Assembly (NCBI GenBank): GCA_020721385.1
Contig: DYMW01000057.1
Location: 1-5,917 of the forward strand
From: Sulfurovum sp.
Lineage (GTDB): Bacteria; Campylobacterota; Campylobacteria; Campylobacterales; Sulfurovaceae
Reading direction: 5' to 3'
DNA: 5,917 bases
A program made the translations under genes and the position numbers. Below, piece after piece: positions 5,513 through 5,917 of the stretch; position 1 is the first letter of the stretch, and each line of letters starts with the position of its first letter. Below the pieces are notes generated by a model that saw nothing but the letters and a program-made list of their open reading frames with translations, had not been told where the DNA came from and searched no databases.

Positions 5513-5911
5513 ATGAAATTACTAAATAAAAAATACTTAACTTTAAGTTTACTATTTCTTTTCATATTTTCAATCTCTTTAAACGCTCAGAACAAATTGG
5601 TTCAAGTGGGAAAAGGGAGTTGGTATGGAAAAACTTTTCATGGTAAACGTACAGCTAGTGGTGAGCATTATAATATGTATGAATGTACAGCTGCTCACCC
5701 AACACTACCCTTCAATACCATCGTGAAGGTAACCAATCTTCGAAACAATCGTTCAATCAATGTACGAATTAATGACCGAGGTCCCTACCACGGTAAAAGA
5801 ATCATTGACCTCTCTTATTATGCCGCCAAACAATTGGGTTATGCACGAAAAGGCTTTGCAAAACTAAAAATCAAAGTACTTTCAAAACATTCGAGACACA
5901 AAAGAAGATAA
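5513..5911 (+). CDS. RlpA-like protein, DPBB only (paralogue 3)
   Basis: A complete 132-residue protein. A signal peptide (1-25, cleaved near SLNA-Q; no lipobox) precedes a double-psi beta-barrel (about 29-123) with all family motifs: GKGSWYG (33-39), FHGKRTASGE (42-51), YNMY, TAAH (59-62), RINDRGP (85-91) and IIDLS (97-101). Glu51, His62 and Asp88 match the residues required for RlpA lytic transglycosylase activity. There is no SPOR domain; the protein ends just after the barrel in a basic tail (HSRHKRR, 126-132). It should therefore be an active periplasmic glycan-cutting enzyme without the usual septum-targeting part, perhaps held to the wall by charge. Cys58 is its only cysteine. It lies 53 bases after paralogue 2 with its own -10 box and no ribosome site. 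The middle of its barrel (LPFN-IVK-TNL-NN-S--VRINDR) is closer to paralogue 2 than to paralogue 1. The stop lies 6 bases before the window end, so further tandem copies beyond cannot be excluded. Confidence 0.9.
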   Translation: MKLLNKKYLTLSLLFLFIFSISLNAQNKLVQVGKGSWYGKTFHGKRTASGEHYNMYECTAAHPTLPFNTIVKVTNLRNNRSINVRINDRGPYHGKRIIDLSYYAAKQLGYARKGFAKLKIKVLSKHSRHKRR

Positions 5912-5917
5912 TTTTAT

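Overview
The window looks like chromosomal DNA from a member of the Campylobacterota (epsilon-proteobacteria). The DNA is AT-rich, and a UPF0323-type lipoprotein sits directly before a glutathionylspermidine-synthase-like gene, a pairing I recall from Campylobacter and relatives. Promoters are a T-rich run followed by TATAAT with little or no -35 box, which is typical of the group. I cannot fix the genus; Arcobacter-, Sulfurimonas- or Sulfurovum-like organisms would all fit. There is no sign of a mobile element, CRISPR array, tRNA or rRNA.

Layout. Minus strand, in transcription order from right to left: htpG (3801 to 1939, Hsp90 chaperone), a UPF0323 lipoprotein (1874 to 1200), and a GspS/YgiC-like ATP-grasp amide ligase (1197 to 16). 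The last two are 2 bases apart and surely co-transcribed. htpG has its own clear promoter, and the lipoprotein gene probably has a second one just after the htpG stop. Plus strand, to the right of a 218-base divergent intergenic region: three consecutive rlpA-family genes (4020-4730, 4755-5459, 5513-5911), each with its own TATAAT box.

The divergent region (3802-4019) holds a sigma70 promoter for htpG (TTGAAA, 17 bp, TATAAT), a perfect 13-bp inverted repeat with a 7-base spacer, and the -10 box of the first rlpA gene. The core of the repeat, CTTTAGT-N7-ACTAAAG, matches the HspR operator HAIR (CTTGAGT-N7-ACTCAAG) except for one symmetric position. This suggests heat-shock control of htpG by HspR.

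The three RlpA proteins are exported, apparently non-lipidated double-psi beta-barrel proteins, presumably peptidoglycan glycan-strand lyases. They differ in architecture. The first has an intact catalytic barrel plus SPOR. The second has a barrel that has lost several structural motifs but keeps the three putative catalytic residues, plus SPOR. The third is an intact barrel alone with a basic tail. The second and third have a TATAAT ending exactly 6 bases before the ATG and no Shine-Dalgarno, so both look like leaderless mRNAs.

The lipoprotein/ligase pair recalls E. coli ygiB-ygiC and yjfM-yjfC. The lipoprotein ends in a poly-serine segment and Phe-Gly-Gly. Because GspS-type enzymes activate a C-terminal glycine carboxylate, the lipoprotein tail itself is a plausible substrate; this is inference only.
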